Source: an uncultured Prevotella sp.
Lineage (GTDB): Bacteria > Bacteroidota > Bacteroidia > Bacteroidales > Bacteroidaceae
Length of the DNA: 14,271 nt
Assembly: GCA_938018155.1 (NCBI GenBank)
Contig: CALIIG010000107.1
Span: 1 to 14,271, forward strand
Direction of reading: 5' to 3'
Shown here one piece after another: positions 7,388-14,271 of the stretch. The notes below the pieces were generated by a model. The model saw nothing but the letters and a program-made list of their open reading frames with translations. It was not told the origin of the DNA and did no database searches. A program made the position numbers and the translations under genes. Position 1 is the stretch's first letter. Every line of letters starts with the position of its first letter.

Positions 7388-7419
7388 CAAAGATATATAA
7401 AGTTTTCAACATAAACAAC
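7388..7419 (-). promoter_or_regulatory. Bacteroidetes-type promoter for the OB-fold gene
   Basis: Read on the minus strand, GTTG (7419-7416), 20 nt, then TATCTTTG (7395-7388) fit the TTG-N19-21-TAnnTTTG pattern. The start of transcription would be near 7381, leaving a leader of about 83 nt before the ATG at 7298. Confidence 0.65.
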
Positions 7420-7675
7420 ATTTTGAACGATAAAAGATTATTTTTGTAATAAAATTTCTTTATTTCCCTGTTATAGCCTGATGAACTGGCCATTTTCCCC
7501 CGGTAAGGTTGTATTTTTTGTTTCGCAGAGCTGTTATTTTGGGTTGATGAACCGCCGGTGTGCACCTTTCCACATGGCTGAACGCAGGGGTTCAGCACAA
7601 TATGTCATGGCAAAACCGGTGTAAGTGTCCGGCCTTTAAACAGTATGTTTCCGGCTTTCGTGCCTGTAAGGTCAC
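7420..7675. other. Gene-free stretch
   Basis: No credible gene was seen. A short perfect inverted repeat, GCTGAAC and GTTCAGC around 6 nt, lies at about 7578-7597. Confidence 0.4.
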
Positions 7676-7765
7676 CGTTCGACGGCCGTCAGCAACGCGT
7701 ACGGCGGCCGCCGAACGATGGGTGTGACGGCCGTCAACAGCGCGTACGGCGGCCGTCGAACAATG
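7676..7765. repeat. Palindromic 45-bp repeat, head-to-tail dimer (locus B)
   Basis: Units start at 7681 and 7726, again 45 bp apart and preceded by CGTTC exactly as at 2303-2392. Both have GACGGCCGTC, a centre like ARCARCGCGTAC, then GGCGGCCG and CGAACRATG. Orientation and copy number equal those of locus A. Confidence 0.88.
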
Positions 7766-7959
7766 AGCATCAGGCCGTAAACGGGGCAGATATGCTTCTG
7801 TTTCCCATTGCTGTAATTGCGTAAGCTGTTGTGCGTCAGGGTGTAATGAATATACTGATTCGTGTTGTACGCCTGCCTGAACCCGTGTAACGACTGTTGT
7901 ATCACGATGGCACGGGCGTTTCCAACGGCTTTTCAGGCGCAGCGTGGCACACGGGCCGG

Positions 7960-7986
7960 CCGGGCATTGATGTTTTTCATGCCCGG
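7960..7986. other. Small GC-rich hairpin
   Basis: CCGGGCAT (7960-7967) pairs with ATGCCCGG (7979-7986) around an 11-nt loop. There is no T tract on either side, so it is not a clear terminator. The rest of 7766-8035 shows no supported gene. Confidence 0.4.
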
Positions 7987-8035
7987 GAATAAAAAAACTG
8001 TTTTTAAATTATACCGTTGTTTGGTTATTTTGAAG

Positions 8036-8043
8036 TAACTTTG
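8036..8043 (+). promoter_or_regulatory. Probable -7 promoter element for the SGNH-MBOAT-M15 group
   Basis: TAACTTTG matches the Bacteroidetes -7 consensus TAnnTTTG. A GTTG lies 16 nt upstream, slightly too close for an ideal -33 element. It would give a leader of about 145 nt before the ATG at 8193. Confidence 0.5.
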
Positions 8044-8192
8044 CACGAGTTTGTCTGGCATCGCCGGCATGCGGCCGCAGCGGTGCTATTGCAGAACAGG
8101 CGCGGGACAACAGATCGGGAAGCATAATGTAGTGGCTGACAGCCTGTTGCGCTTTCTGCAAACCAGAAGCATATACACACACAAAAACTATC

Positions 8193-9596
8193 ATGAGAGA
8201 TTCAGAACGTACTTTCGTTCTTACCGGATTAGTACTCTTTCTTCTGCTTGCCATGCACGCGTTGCCCGGGATAACCATCGACGGCACAACGCTGCGAAGC
8301 GTCAATATGCTCAGCGACCTTCTGCCCGAACGCGACGGCAACGAGGCCGGTGTGATTCCCGCTCCCAAGGCTCCGAAGACCATTGAGGCGACGACAAAGG
8401 AGGGTAAAAAAATCGATTTCAAGGAGCAATGGCCCCGTGGCGTTGAACCTATCGTTGACTATTCGGGCGGCGAGGCTGGCGGCATGGACCATTTTTATGA
8501 GGCCCTGAGCCATGTAAAAACGCTGGGACGACCCGTGCGTATTGCCTATTTCGGCGACTCGTTTGTGGAGAATGACATCATGACGGCCGACTTACGCGAG
8601 CTGTTCCAGAGCAAGTTCGGCGGAGAAGGAGTGGGCTGGGTTGACCTCGCCAACCCTATAAACCGCAACAGCAGGCGCACGGTTACGCAGCAAACCAGCG
8701 GTACACGCGAATACAGCGTGGTGAAAAAGCCCTTCGACCGCAGCCGTCAGGGCATCGGCGAACGCTATTACAGCGTGTCGGCAGGGGCGAGCGTAACTAC
8801 CAATCTGGCCACAACGTTCAACAAATACCAGCCCCATTCGAGGCAGTTCGACGTGGCAAGGCTCTTTTTTACCGCCCCAAATGGTGCAACCATAACGGCT
8901 ACCGTAGGCAGTGCCGCATCGCAAACACGCAGCTTTGGTGCTTCGAACCAGGTACAGATGTTTGAGATTAAAGGCAAGGGAAGCAAAATAAACTATAGGT
9001 TTGGCGACGTTGACGGAGGCTTTACAGGCTTCGGAATGGCACTCGAAAGCCAGCGGGGCGTGATATTAGACTGCATGAGCGTGCGCGGATCAAGCGGACT
9101 GACGCTGCAGGATATTCCGCAATCAACCCTCATGGGCTTTGCCAGGCTGCGCCCTTACGACCTTATTATTGTGCACTATGGCCTTAACGTGGCCGTAAAA
9201 GGCAACCCCAGGAGCATTATTCAACACTATGCAAAGAATATGAAAAAGGTGATAACCCACCTGCATAAGGCTTTTCCCGACGCCAGCATATTGCTGCTTA
9301 GCGTGCCCGACCACGAACAACGCGGTGCCGACGGCATCACAACGCTGAAGGAAGTGCATCAGCTTGCAGCCTTCCAACAGCAGGCAGCGGCCGACACTAA
9401 GGTTGCTTTTTGCAACTTTTTTAAGGCGATGGGCGGCGACGGCGCAACGCGAAAGCTCGTCGACCGCAACATGGCCAACAAGGATTATACCCATTTAAGC
9501 TACGGCGGTGGGAAGTATGTGGCCGGTAAAATTTACCCGTCGTTCGAGGCAGGATTGAAGAATTATCAGCGTCGTATTAAATTAGAATCAGAATGA
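8193..9596 (+). CDS. Membrane-anchored SGNH/GDSL-family esterase or acetyltransferase
   Basis: The protein has 467 residues. Residues 8-24 are one hydrophobic segment (FVLTGLVLFLLLAMHAL), with the rest outside the inner membrane. SGNH blocks are clear: the nucleophile Ser123 in YFGDSF, Gly330 and Asn332 in HYGLN, and Asp431 with His434 in DYTHLS. After the serine comes SKFGGEGVGW, a pattern I recall from periplasmic esterases such as the peptidoglycan O-acetylesterase Ape1. Residues from about 155 to 285 are a beta-rich insert between catalytic blocks and may be a glycan-binding module. The gene overlaps the MBOAT gene by 4 bp (ATGA), so the two are translationally coupled. In such pairs the MBOAT protein moves acetyl groups across the membrane and the SGNH protein transfers or removes them on a glycan. 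The substrate is unproven; peptidoglycan is favoured because of the downstream M15 gene. Confidence 0.88.
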   Translation: MRDSERTFVLTGLVLFLLLAMHALPGITIDGTTLRSVNMLSDLLPERDGNEAGVIPAPKAPKTIEATTKEGKKIDFKEQWPRGVEPIVDYSGGEAGGMDHFYEALSHVKTLGRPVRIAYFGDSFVENDIMTADLRELFQSKFGGEGVGWVDLANPINRNSRRTVTQQTSGTREYSVVKKPFDRSRQGIGERYYSVSAGASVTTNLATTFNKYQPHSRQFDVARLFFTAPNGATITATVGSAASQTRSFGASNQVQMFEIKGKGSKINYRFGDVDGGFTGFGMALESQRGVILDCMSVRGSSGLTLQDIPQSTLMGFARLRPYDLIIVHYGLNVAVKGNPRSIIQHYAKNMKKVITHLHKAFPDASILLLSVPDHEQRGADGITTLKEVHQLAAFQQQAAADTKVAFCNFFKAMGGDGATRKLVDRNMANKDYTHLSYGGGKYVAGKIYPSFEAGLKNYQRRIKLESE

Positions 9597-11080
9597 CAGA
9601 GCGTTTAATCAGCATCCTTACATATAATCCGAAGAGCCCTTTAATATTTAGCAGCGGGCTGTTTCTGTACCTGTTCTTCGGCGTTTCGTTCGTTTACATG
9701 CTGCTGCAACGTCGCAGCAACCTGCGCATACTGTTTGTAACGCTGTTCTCCTACTACTTTTATTATAAGAGCAGCGGGTTTTATTTCTTCCTCCTGGCGG
9801 TGGTGACAACGAGCGATTACTTCATTGCCGAAGGTATCGGACGTATGAAATCGTCGGGGCAGGGCAATGGAAAGCGAATGAAAATGCTCTTGTTTCTGAG
9901 TCTGTTTATCGACCTGGGGCTGCTGGGTTACTTCAAGTACGCCAACTTTTTTGCAGGTATGTGGGCCGCGATAATTGGGCATAACTTCCAGCCCTGGGAC
10001 ATTTTTCTGCCTGTTGGCATAAGTTTTTTCACGTTCCAAAGCATGAGCTACGTCATCGATGTTTACCGCGGCGACATCCGTCCGCTGGGCTCTCTGATGG
10101 ACTATGCGTTCTACGTGTCGTTCTTTCCGCAGCTTGTGGCGGGGCCTATTGTGCGTGCTACCGACTTCGCCCCGCAAATCAGGAAGCCCGTTGCCATCAC
10201 GCGCGAGATGTTTGCACAGGGTGTTTACTTCGTCATGACAGGCTTGTTCAAGAAGGCTGTCATCAGCGATTATATCAGTTTAAACTTTGTTGACCGCATC
10301 TTTGACAACCCAACGCTTTACTCGGGCTTCGAAAATCTGCTGGGAATATACGGCTATGCCATGCAGATTTACTGCGACTTCAGCGGCTATAGCGACATGG
10401 CCATCGGCATTGCACTGTTGTTGGGTTTCCGCTTTCCGATGAACTTCAACGCTCCGTACAAAAGCGACAGCATTACTGACTTCTGGCGACGGTGGCACAT
10501 TTCGCTGTCGACGTGGATTCGTGACTACATTTACATATCACTCGGAGGCAACCGAAAGGGAAAGGTGAGGCAATACATCAACCTCATGATAACCATGCTG
10601 CTCGGCGGACTGTGGCACGGAGCCAGTTTGAACTTTGTGGTTTGGGGCGGCATTCACGGGCTCGGGCTGGTGGCACACAAGTATTTTCGCACGGAGATTC
10701 TGCAACGCGGGCGTCACTATCGTTCTCACGGGTGGCGGCGTGCAGCGGCTGTTGTGCTCACGTTTCATTTTGTATGCTTCACCTGGCTCTTCTTTAGGAA
10801 CGCCACATTTGCGGGTGTAGGCACGATGCTGGCGCAGATTTTTACGAACTTCCATGCCGAACTGGTTCCGCAAGTACTGGCCGGATACAAATACGTGCTG
10901 GCGTTTATGCTGCTGGGTTACGTTACCCACTTTGTACCCGACAGCTGGCAAGGCTTCGCCGTAAGGATGTTGCAGAAGGGTAATGTGGTTGTTTCGGCTG
11001 TGCTTTTAACGCTGGTTGTGTATATCGTTATTCAGGTGAAGAGCAGTGATATTCAGCCTTTTATCTACTTTCAATTCTGA
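9593..11080 (+). CDS. MBOAT-family membrane O-acyltransferase (AlgI/DltB/PatA-like)
   Basis: The protein has 495 residues and about ten or more hydrophobic segments (for example LFLYLFFGVSFVYMLL and FYFFLLAVVTT). It has the MBOAT signatures: NFNAPYKSDSITDFWRRWHIS with His302, RDYIYISLGGNRKG, and GGLWHGASLNFVVWG with the presumed catalytic His342. The middle motif PQLVAGPIVRATDF is also typical of the AlgI/PatA branch. Family members take an acyl group, usually acetyl, from a cytoplasmic donor and pass it through the membrane to an extracytoplasmic partner. The SGNH protein just upstream, overlapping by ATGA, is the obvious partner. No polysaccharide synthesis genes are next to it, which argues weakly against a capsule-type AlgI role and for a general cell-wall role. 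Confidence 0.93.
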   Translation: MTERLISILTYNPKSPLIFSSGLFLYLFFGVSFVYMLLQRRSNLRILFVTLFSYYFYYKSSGFYFFLLAVVTTSDYFIAEGIGRMKSSGQGNGKRMKMLLFLSLFIDLGLLGYFKYANFFAGMWAAIIGHNFQPWDIFLPVGISFFTFQSMSYVIDVYRGDIRPLGSLMDYAFYVSFFPQLVAGPIVRATDFAPQIRKPVAITREMFAQGVYFVMTGLFKKAVISDYISLNFVDRIFDNPTLYSGFENLLGIYGYAMQIYCDFSGYSDMAIGIALLLGFRFPMNFNAPYKSDSITDFWRRWHISLSTWIRDYIYISLGGNRKGKVRQYINLMITMLLGGLWHGASLNFVVWGGIHGLGLVAHKYFRTEILQRGRHYRSHGWRRAAAVVLTFHFVCFTWLFFRNATFAGVGTMLAQIFTNFHAELVPQVLAGYKYVLAFMLLGYVTHFVPDSWQGFAVRMLQKGNVVVSAVLLTLVVYIVIQVKSSDIQPFIYFQF

Positions 11081-11117
11081 AAGGGCAAGGTGTTTGTCTT
11101 GTTTTTGAAATAGGGTG

Positions 11118-11864
11118 ATGATGAATTTTCGATGCTTCGCAGGCATTATTCTCCTGGCTTTTGGCTTGCTGTTGGGCAGTTTAGAGGCGACGGGGCAGAA
11201 CGTTGCACACGATTTGCAGGCGTTAATGGCATGGCGGGCCGGGACGGTTGTGTCGGCCGGGGCCGTAAAAGCCTATGGCGAGCAACGGTGTTTCTCGCAG
11301 GAAGCCATCCCCGATGCGGTGTTTGCGCGCATGGATGGCCGCTCTTTTCCAAAGGGTTGCACGGTAAATCGGTCGGCATTAAGGTATGTAAGGGTGCTGC
11401 ATGTTGACGTGGACGGGCGTACACGGCTGGGCGAAATCGTCTGCAATAAAGCTATAGCGGCCGACTTAATCGATATTTTCCGCGAGCTTTACCATCATCG
11501 TTACCCTGTTCACAGCATCAGATTGATTGACGATTTCGGTGCCGACGACGAACGTTCCATGCGTGCCAACAACACCAGCTGCTTCTGTTTCCGCAAGGTC
11601 AGCGGCTCAAAAAAGCTGTCGGCACACGCTGCGGGCATGGCCATTGACGTGAACACGCTCTACAATCCTTATTATCATCGGTCGCCTTCGGGCAAGATTA
11701 CCGTGCGGCCTGCGACGGCAACGAAGAATGTTGACCGCATGGCCGCGTTCCCTTATAAGATTACTCGTGGCGACTTGCTGTACCGGTTATTCATCGCTCA
11801 CGGCTTTAAATGGGGCGGTGCATGGCACAGGGTGAAGGACTTTCAGCACTTTGAGAAGGATTAA
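11118..11864 (+). CDS. Exported M15-family peptidase (D-Ala-D-Ala carboxypeptidase or endopeptidase-like)
   Basis: The protein has 248 residues from the ATG at 11118; GTG at 11115 and ATG at 11121 are alternatives. The N-terminal hydrophobic stretch FAGIILLAFGLLLGSLEATG is a signal peptide, with no lipobox cysteine. The zinc site of the M15 family is visible: SAHAAGMAIDV gives His170 and Asp177, and FKWGGAWHRVKDFQHFE gives Asp241 and His244. This suggests cleavage of peptidoglycan peptide stems in the periplasm; carboxypeptidase and endopeptidase cannot be told apart here. The start lies 37 nt after the MBOAT stop, without a terminator between, so co-transcription with the SGNH-MBOAT pair is likely. 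The last codons (GAT TAA) form the start of an octamer repeat array, as in nrdG. Confidence 0.85.
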   Translation: MMNFRCFAGIILLAFGLLLGSLEATGQNVAHDLQALMAWRAGTVVSAGAVKAYGEQRCFSQEAIPDAVFARMDGRSFPKGCTVNRSALRYVRVLHVDVDGRTRLGEIVCNKAIAADLIDIFRELYHHRYPVHSIRLIDDFGADDERSMRANNTSCFCFRKVSGSKKLSAHAAGMAIDVNTLYNPYYHRSPSGKITVRPATATKNVDRMAAFPYKITRGDLLYRLFIAHGFKWGGAWHRVKDFQHFEKD

Positions 11865-11890
11865 AAGATTAAAAAATTAAAGAATCAAAA
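11859..11890 (+). repeat. Four-unit A-rich octamer array (GATTAAAA type)
   Basis: GATTAAAA twice, then AATTAAAG and AATCAAAA. The stop codon of the M15 gene (11862-11864) lies in the first unit. Confidence 0.88.
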
Positions 11891-11983
11891 GGGAAAAGAT
11901 TAGGGTTAATGGGCGATTTTAACGGCCAAAACCGCTTTTAATGCCTGGTCTTTCTTCTCTTTCCAAGTTCGGCCAAGCCTTTT

Positions 11984-12015
11984 TTATCCTTTTATTTCTT
12001 TACTTTTTTACTTTT
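11984..12015 (-). repeat. Four-unit octamer array, inverted (AAAAGTAA type)
   Basis: On the minus strand the units read AAAAGTAA, AAAAGTAA, AGAAATAA and AAGGATAA. This is the inverted counterpart of 5926-5957. Confidence 0.85.
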
Positions 12016-12085
12016 AAAAAGAGTGTAGAAATGAGGATTTGGTAGTTATAAGAGGCTGGCTATTGAATGAAAGAGGACAAGGAAA

Positions 12086-12118
12086 AAGGCGGGGAAGCAA
12101 TGCTTCTTCGCCTTTTTT
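12086..12118. terminator. Bidirectional terminator between the M15 and DUF1294 genes
   Basis: AAGGCGGGGAAGC (12086-12098) pairs with GCTTCTTCGCCTT (12102-12114), with two G-T wobbles and a 3-nt loop. A T run follows on the plus strand and an A run precedes it, so it can serve both converging transcripts. Confidence 0.85.
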
Positions 12119-12156
12119 ATTTTGTATTTCTGTCAAAATATAATGATTTTTCCACT

Positions 12157-12429
12157 TTAACCGGCGTATGTTTCAAATAGCCACAGGATAATTATATGGA
12201 ATAAAAACATGATGGGGACGCCGTAACGGAAACGTGGCTTGCGACTTTTGTGGCGGCCAATAAATATGGAAATCAAAGCACCTGCGGAGCCACCGGCGGC
12301 CGATAGCATCAGTAACGTACGTTCAGATGTGCGTCGACCACCAAGCCTGGCATTTATTTTGTCGTCCATGTACACCAATAACGTCAGCACGTTCAGGGCC
12401 GTAAGATAATAAGTAACGTTTGTAAGCAT
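12157..12429 (-). CDS. DUF1294 small membrane protein
   Basis: The protein has 90 residues, the usual DUF1294 size. A first membrane segment (about residues 5-20) is followed by the family pattern MDDKINARLGGRRTSE, then LLMLSAAGGSAGALISIFIG, the basic HKSRKPRF and a last hydrophobic segment (about 68-86). The function of the family is unknown. It is the last gene of the minus-strand group, 105 nt after the coiled-coil gene, with no promoter of its own recognised, and it ends at the shared terminator. Confidence 0.85.
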   Translation of the reverse strand: MLTNVTYYLTALNVLTLLVYMDDKINARLGGRRTSERTLLMLSAAGGSAGALISIFIGRHKSRKPRFRYGVPIMFLFHIIILWLFETYAG

Positions 12430-12534
12430 ATTCTTTTGTGCCCTCTTTTTGTGTTCTTCTTTGACTTAAGGCTCGCTATTTCTTCTGTTTTTTACTCTTC
12501 TTTCTGCGCTTTTTATTCGTGCTTTCGGCATGTT

Positions 12535-12819
12535 TCAGCCCCTCTTCATGCGGCGTTTCCTGACCGTTGCCTGCACGTTCTTCACCATTTCCATACGCTC
12601 CAGGTAAACGGGACGGTACTTATCGATGAGCAATTGCAACGATTGGCTCTTCCCGTTCAGCTCCTGATATTCTGCGTCACCGGTTTTACCTGCCTGCTTT
12701 AATTGAAGCATCTGTGCAAGATAAAAGCCCTGACGGTCTTCGGCTGCTTTGAGTTGCTCACCCAATCGTTGCAGACTGTCGAGGAATTTCTGTGCTCTGT
12801 CTATATGGTCTTCAGCCAT
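12535..12819 (-). CDS. Small coiled-coil protein of unknown function
   Basis: The protein has 94 residues from the ATG at 12819 (MAEDHIDRAQKFLDSL); a GTG two codons upstream is possible. It is rich in Leu, Gln, Lys and Glu with heptad-like spacing (LQRLGEQLKAAEDRQ and LAQMLQLKQAGKTG), which predicts helices or coiled coil. It has a strongly basic end (VRKRRMKRG). It has no signal peptide, so it is probably cytoplasmic. The start lies 9 nt after the DUF349 stop, which implies one operon and perhaps a shared complex. I do not recognise the family. Confidence 0.75.
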   Translation of the reverse strand: MAEDHIDRAQKFLDSLQRLGEQLKAAEDRQGFYLAQMLQLKQAGKTGDAEYQELNGKSQSLQLLIDKYRPVYLERMEMVKNVQATVRKRRMKRG

Positions 12820-12828
12820 AAGCACCTG

Positions 12829-14271
12829 TTATTTCTCTGTATTTTTATCGTCATTTTCGGCTTCTTCGCGTGCCTGCTGGTCGATAGCCTTTATCTTATC
12901 AAACGTAAGCTGAACCTCATCCTTTAATTTTTGCACCTTCCTGTTCATCTCTTCTACGAGGCTATTGCCTTTTTTGCTTGCGATATTCAGGAAGCCAAGG
13001 TTGTTCTCGTAAGTTGAAACCTCCTGCTTCAGCTGCTCATAACGGTGCATTAAACGGGCGCGTTCGCTGTCGATGGCATCGTCACCGCGCTTCGCTACGC
13101 TCTTAAGGTTGTTCTTAAAATTGTCCAAACGGTGGTGCGTTTGCCTGATATGCAGTGTGTCATACACCTTATCGAGTGCCTCGTGATACTCTTTATACAC
13201 CTTGTCCTTGTCCTTATAGGGCACGTGTCCCACGGTATTATACTCATCCTTTAAGGCTTGAACCTTTGCCTGTATATCGTCGCCGGCCTCCTCTGCCATG
13301 GCTTTTAGTCGGGCGATAATGTCGCGCTTCTTGTCCAAGTTGGCCTTTTCGTCGTTGCGTGAACCTGCATTTGCCTCGTTGCGGGCTTCGAAAAAGCGGT
13401 TGCATGCCGACAGGAAGTCTTCCCAAAGGCGGTCACCGAGCTTACGGGGCACGATGCCGATAGTCTTCCATTCTTTTTGAAGGGCAATGAGTTTATCGCT
13501 GGTTGCTTTCCAGTCTGTTGAATCAGCCAGAGCCTGTGCTTTCTCAACGAGCGCGCGTTTCTTTTCTGCATTCTCTGCGAAACGCTTTTTAATTTCCTTA
13601 TAATATTCTGATTTCCGGCTGAAGAAATTGTCGCAAGCCGTGCGAAAACGCTCGAAAATCTTGACGTTCATCTTCTGCGGGGCGAAGCCGATGGTCTTCC
13701 ATTCCTGCTGGACGGCGATGATCTCCTTGGTGTGCTTCTCCCAGTCGGCCGAGGTCTTGTTCTCCTGCCTGGCGATCTCCTCTACCTTCTCGCAGAGTGC
13801 GGTCTTCTTCGTGAGGTTCTCCTCCTCACGGCTCCGCAGTTCCTCGAAGTGCTGCTGGTGGCGTTTGTTGATGACGGTGCTGGCGGCCTTGAAGCGTGCC
13901 CAGATCTGTTCGCGGAGCTCTTTGGCGACGGGTCCCGTCTCCCGGTATTCCTGGTGCAGCTCCTGCAGCTGGTGGAAGGCGCTGATGACATCCGGCTCGT
14001 CGGCCAGTTTCTCCGCCGCCTCGCAGAGGCGGGTCTTCTTCTCGAGGTTCTTCTTGAAGTCGTATTCGCGCGCCTCCCGGTTGAGGTTCAGCAGATCGTA
14101 GAACTGCTCGACGTAGAGCTGGTAGTTCCGCCACAGTTCGTTCGCTTTCTCTGCCGGCACCATCTTGATTTCTTTCCATTCCTGCTGCAGCTTCTTGAGC
14201 TGGTCGAAGTTCTTGTTGGCTTCCTCGGGTGTCGTCACCATCGCCTTGATCTGTTCGATGATGCCCTCCTT
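12829..14271 (-). CDS. DUF349 repeat protein (5' partial)
   Basis: The frame is open from the window edge (residues KEGIIEQIKAMVTT) to a TAA at 12829-12831, so the N terminus is outside. About 480 residues are visible. DUF349 repeats of roughly 70-80 residues appear about five times, each with a WK-I-P core: QQEWKEIKMVPAEKANELW, HQEYRETGPVAKELREQIW, QQEWKTIGFAPQKMNVKIF, QKEWKTIGIVPRKLGDRLW, and DEYNTVGHVPYKDKDKVY. The C-terminal part is a Lys/Glu-rich coiled coil (LKQEVSTYENNLGF) ending EENDDKNTEK. Proteins of this family are common in Bacteroidetes. The function is not established to my knowledge. GC content jumps from about 35-45% in the 3' part to about 60-65% upstream of roughly 13660, within one intact frame. 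Confidence 0.9.
   Translation of the reverse strand, partial: KEGIIEQIKAMVTTPEEANKNFDQLKKLQQEWKEIKMVPAEKANELWRNYQLYVEQFYDLLNLNREAREYDFKKNLEKKTRLCEAAEKLADEPDVISAFHQLQELHQEYRETGPVAKELREQIWARFKAASTVINKRHQQHFEELRSREEENLTKKTALCEKVEEIARQENKTSADWEKHTKEIIAVQQEWKTIGFAPQKMNVKIFERFRTACDNFFSRKSEYYKEIKKRFAENAEKKRALVEKAQALADSTDWKATSDKLIALQKEWKTIGIVPRKLGDRLWEDFLSACNRFFEARNEANAGSRNDEKANLDKKRDIIARLKAMAEEAGDDIQAKVQALKDEYNTVGHVPYKDKDKVYKEYHEALDKVYDTLHIRQTHHRLDNFKNNLKSVAKRGDDAIDSERARLMHRYEQLKQEVSTYENNLGFLNIASKKGNSLVEEMNRKVQKLKDEVQLTFDKIKAIDQQAREEAENDDKNTEK

Noticed and set aside
7672..7905. 77-codon minus-strand frame with a repeated IVRRPPYALLTAV
   Set aside because: The peptide repeat follows from the 45-bp DNA unit being a multiple of three. 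It has no upstream promoter or start context.
7960..7986. Terminator upstream of the SGNH gene
   Set aside because: The hairpin is real, but there is no T tract in either direction and no gene ends nearby.
12436..12927. Plus-strand frames of 74-88 codons opposite the coiled-coil gene and the DUF349 3' end
   Set aside because: They are hydrophobic Cys/Phe-rich shadows with no start context. The minus-strand frames fit operon spacing.
13628..14101. 157-codon plus-strand frame opposite the DUF349 gene
   Set aside because: It is a Ser-rich shadow of the GC-rich, Glu/Lys-rich coiled-coil coding sequence on the other strand.

Overview
The window looks like a chromosomal segment of a Bacteroidota bacterium, most likely Prevotellaceae. 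The evidence is the Bacteroidetes-type promoters (TTG/TTTG about 19-20 nt upstream of TAnnTTTG), the lack of Shine-Dalgarno sequences, secreted proteins with Bacteroidetes C-terminal tails (one type IX-like sorting domain, one NMAGQRVSK-type tail), and a DUF349 coiled-coil protein. No phage, transposase, CRISPR array, tRNA or rRNA was seen.

Layout: (1) 1-1818 (+), the 3' part of a large secreted beta-propeller-like protein, closed by a strong terminator. (2) 1819-2925, a 1.1-kb gene-free stretch with palindromic and tandem repeats and, near its end, a near-ideal promoter and a leader hairpin for the next gene. (3) 2926-5949 (+), the anaerobic (class III) ribonucleotide reductase pair nrdD and nrdG. 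They are separated by 243 bp that hold a hairpin and a 22-bp tandem array. (4) 5950-6239, A-rich 8-bp-period arrays and a terminator shared by converging genes. (5) 6240-7298 (-), a secreted OB-fold protein with its own promoter. (6) 7299-8192, a second gene-free stretch with another copy of the palindromic repeat. (7) 8193-11864 (+), a compact group: a membrane-anchored SGNH esterase, an MBOAT O-acyltransferase overlapping it by 4 bp, and an exported M15 peptidase. (8) 11865-12156, octamer arrays and a shared terminator. (9) 12157-14271 (-), a DUF349 protein (cut by the window edge), a small coiled-coil protein and a DUF1294 membrane protein.

How the genes fit together: nrdD and nrdG make dNTPs without oxygen, as expected for an anaerobe. 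The SGNH-MBOAT-M15 trio has the parts to add or remove acetyl groups on an envelope glycan and to trim peptidoglycan peptides, so a peptidoglycan O-acetylation or remodelling role is the best inference.

The least explained material lies between genes. There are five arrays of exactly four A-rich octamers (32 bp each), two of which contain the stop codons of nrdG and of the M15 gene. A 45-bp palindromic unit occurs as a head-to-tail dimer at two sites 5.4 kb apart. A 22-bp array begins in the 3' arm of the nrdD hairpin. The DUF349 gene has an abrupt internal GC step.
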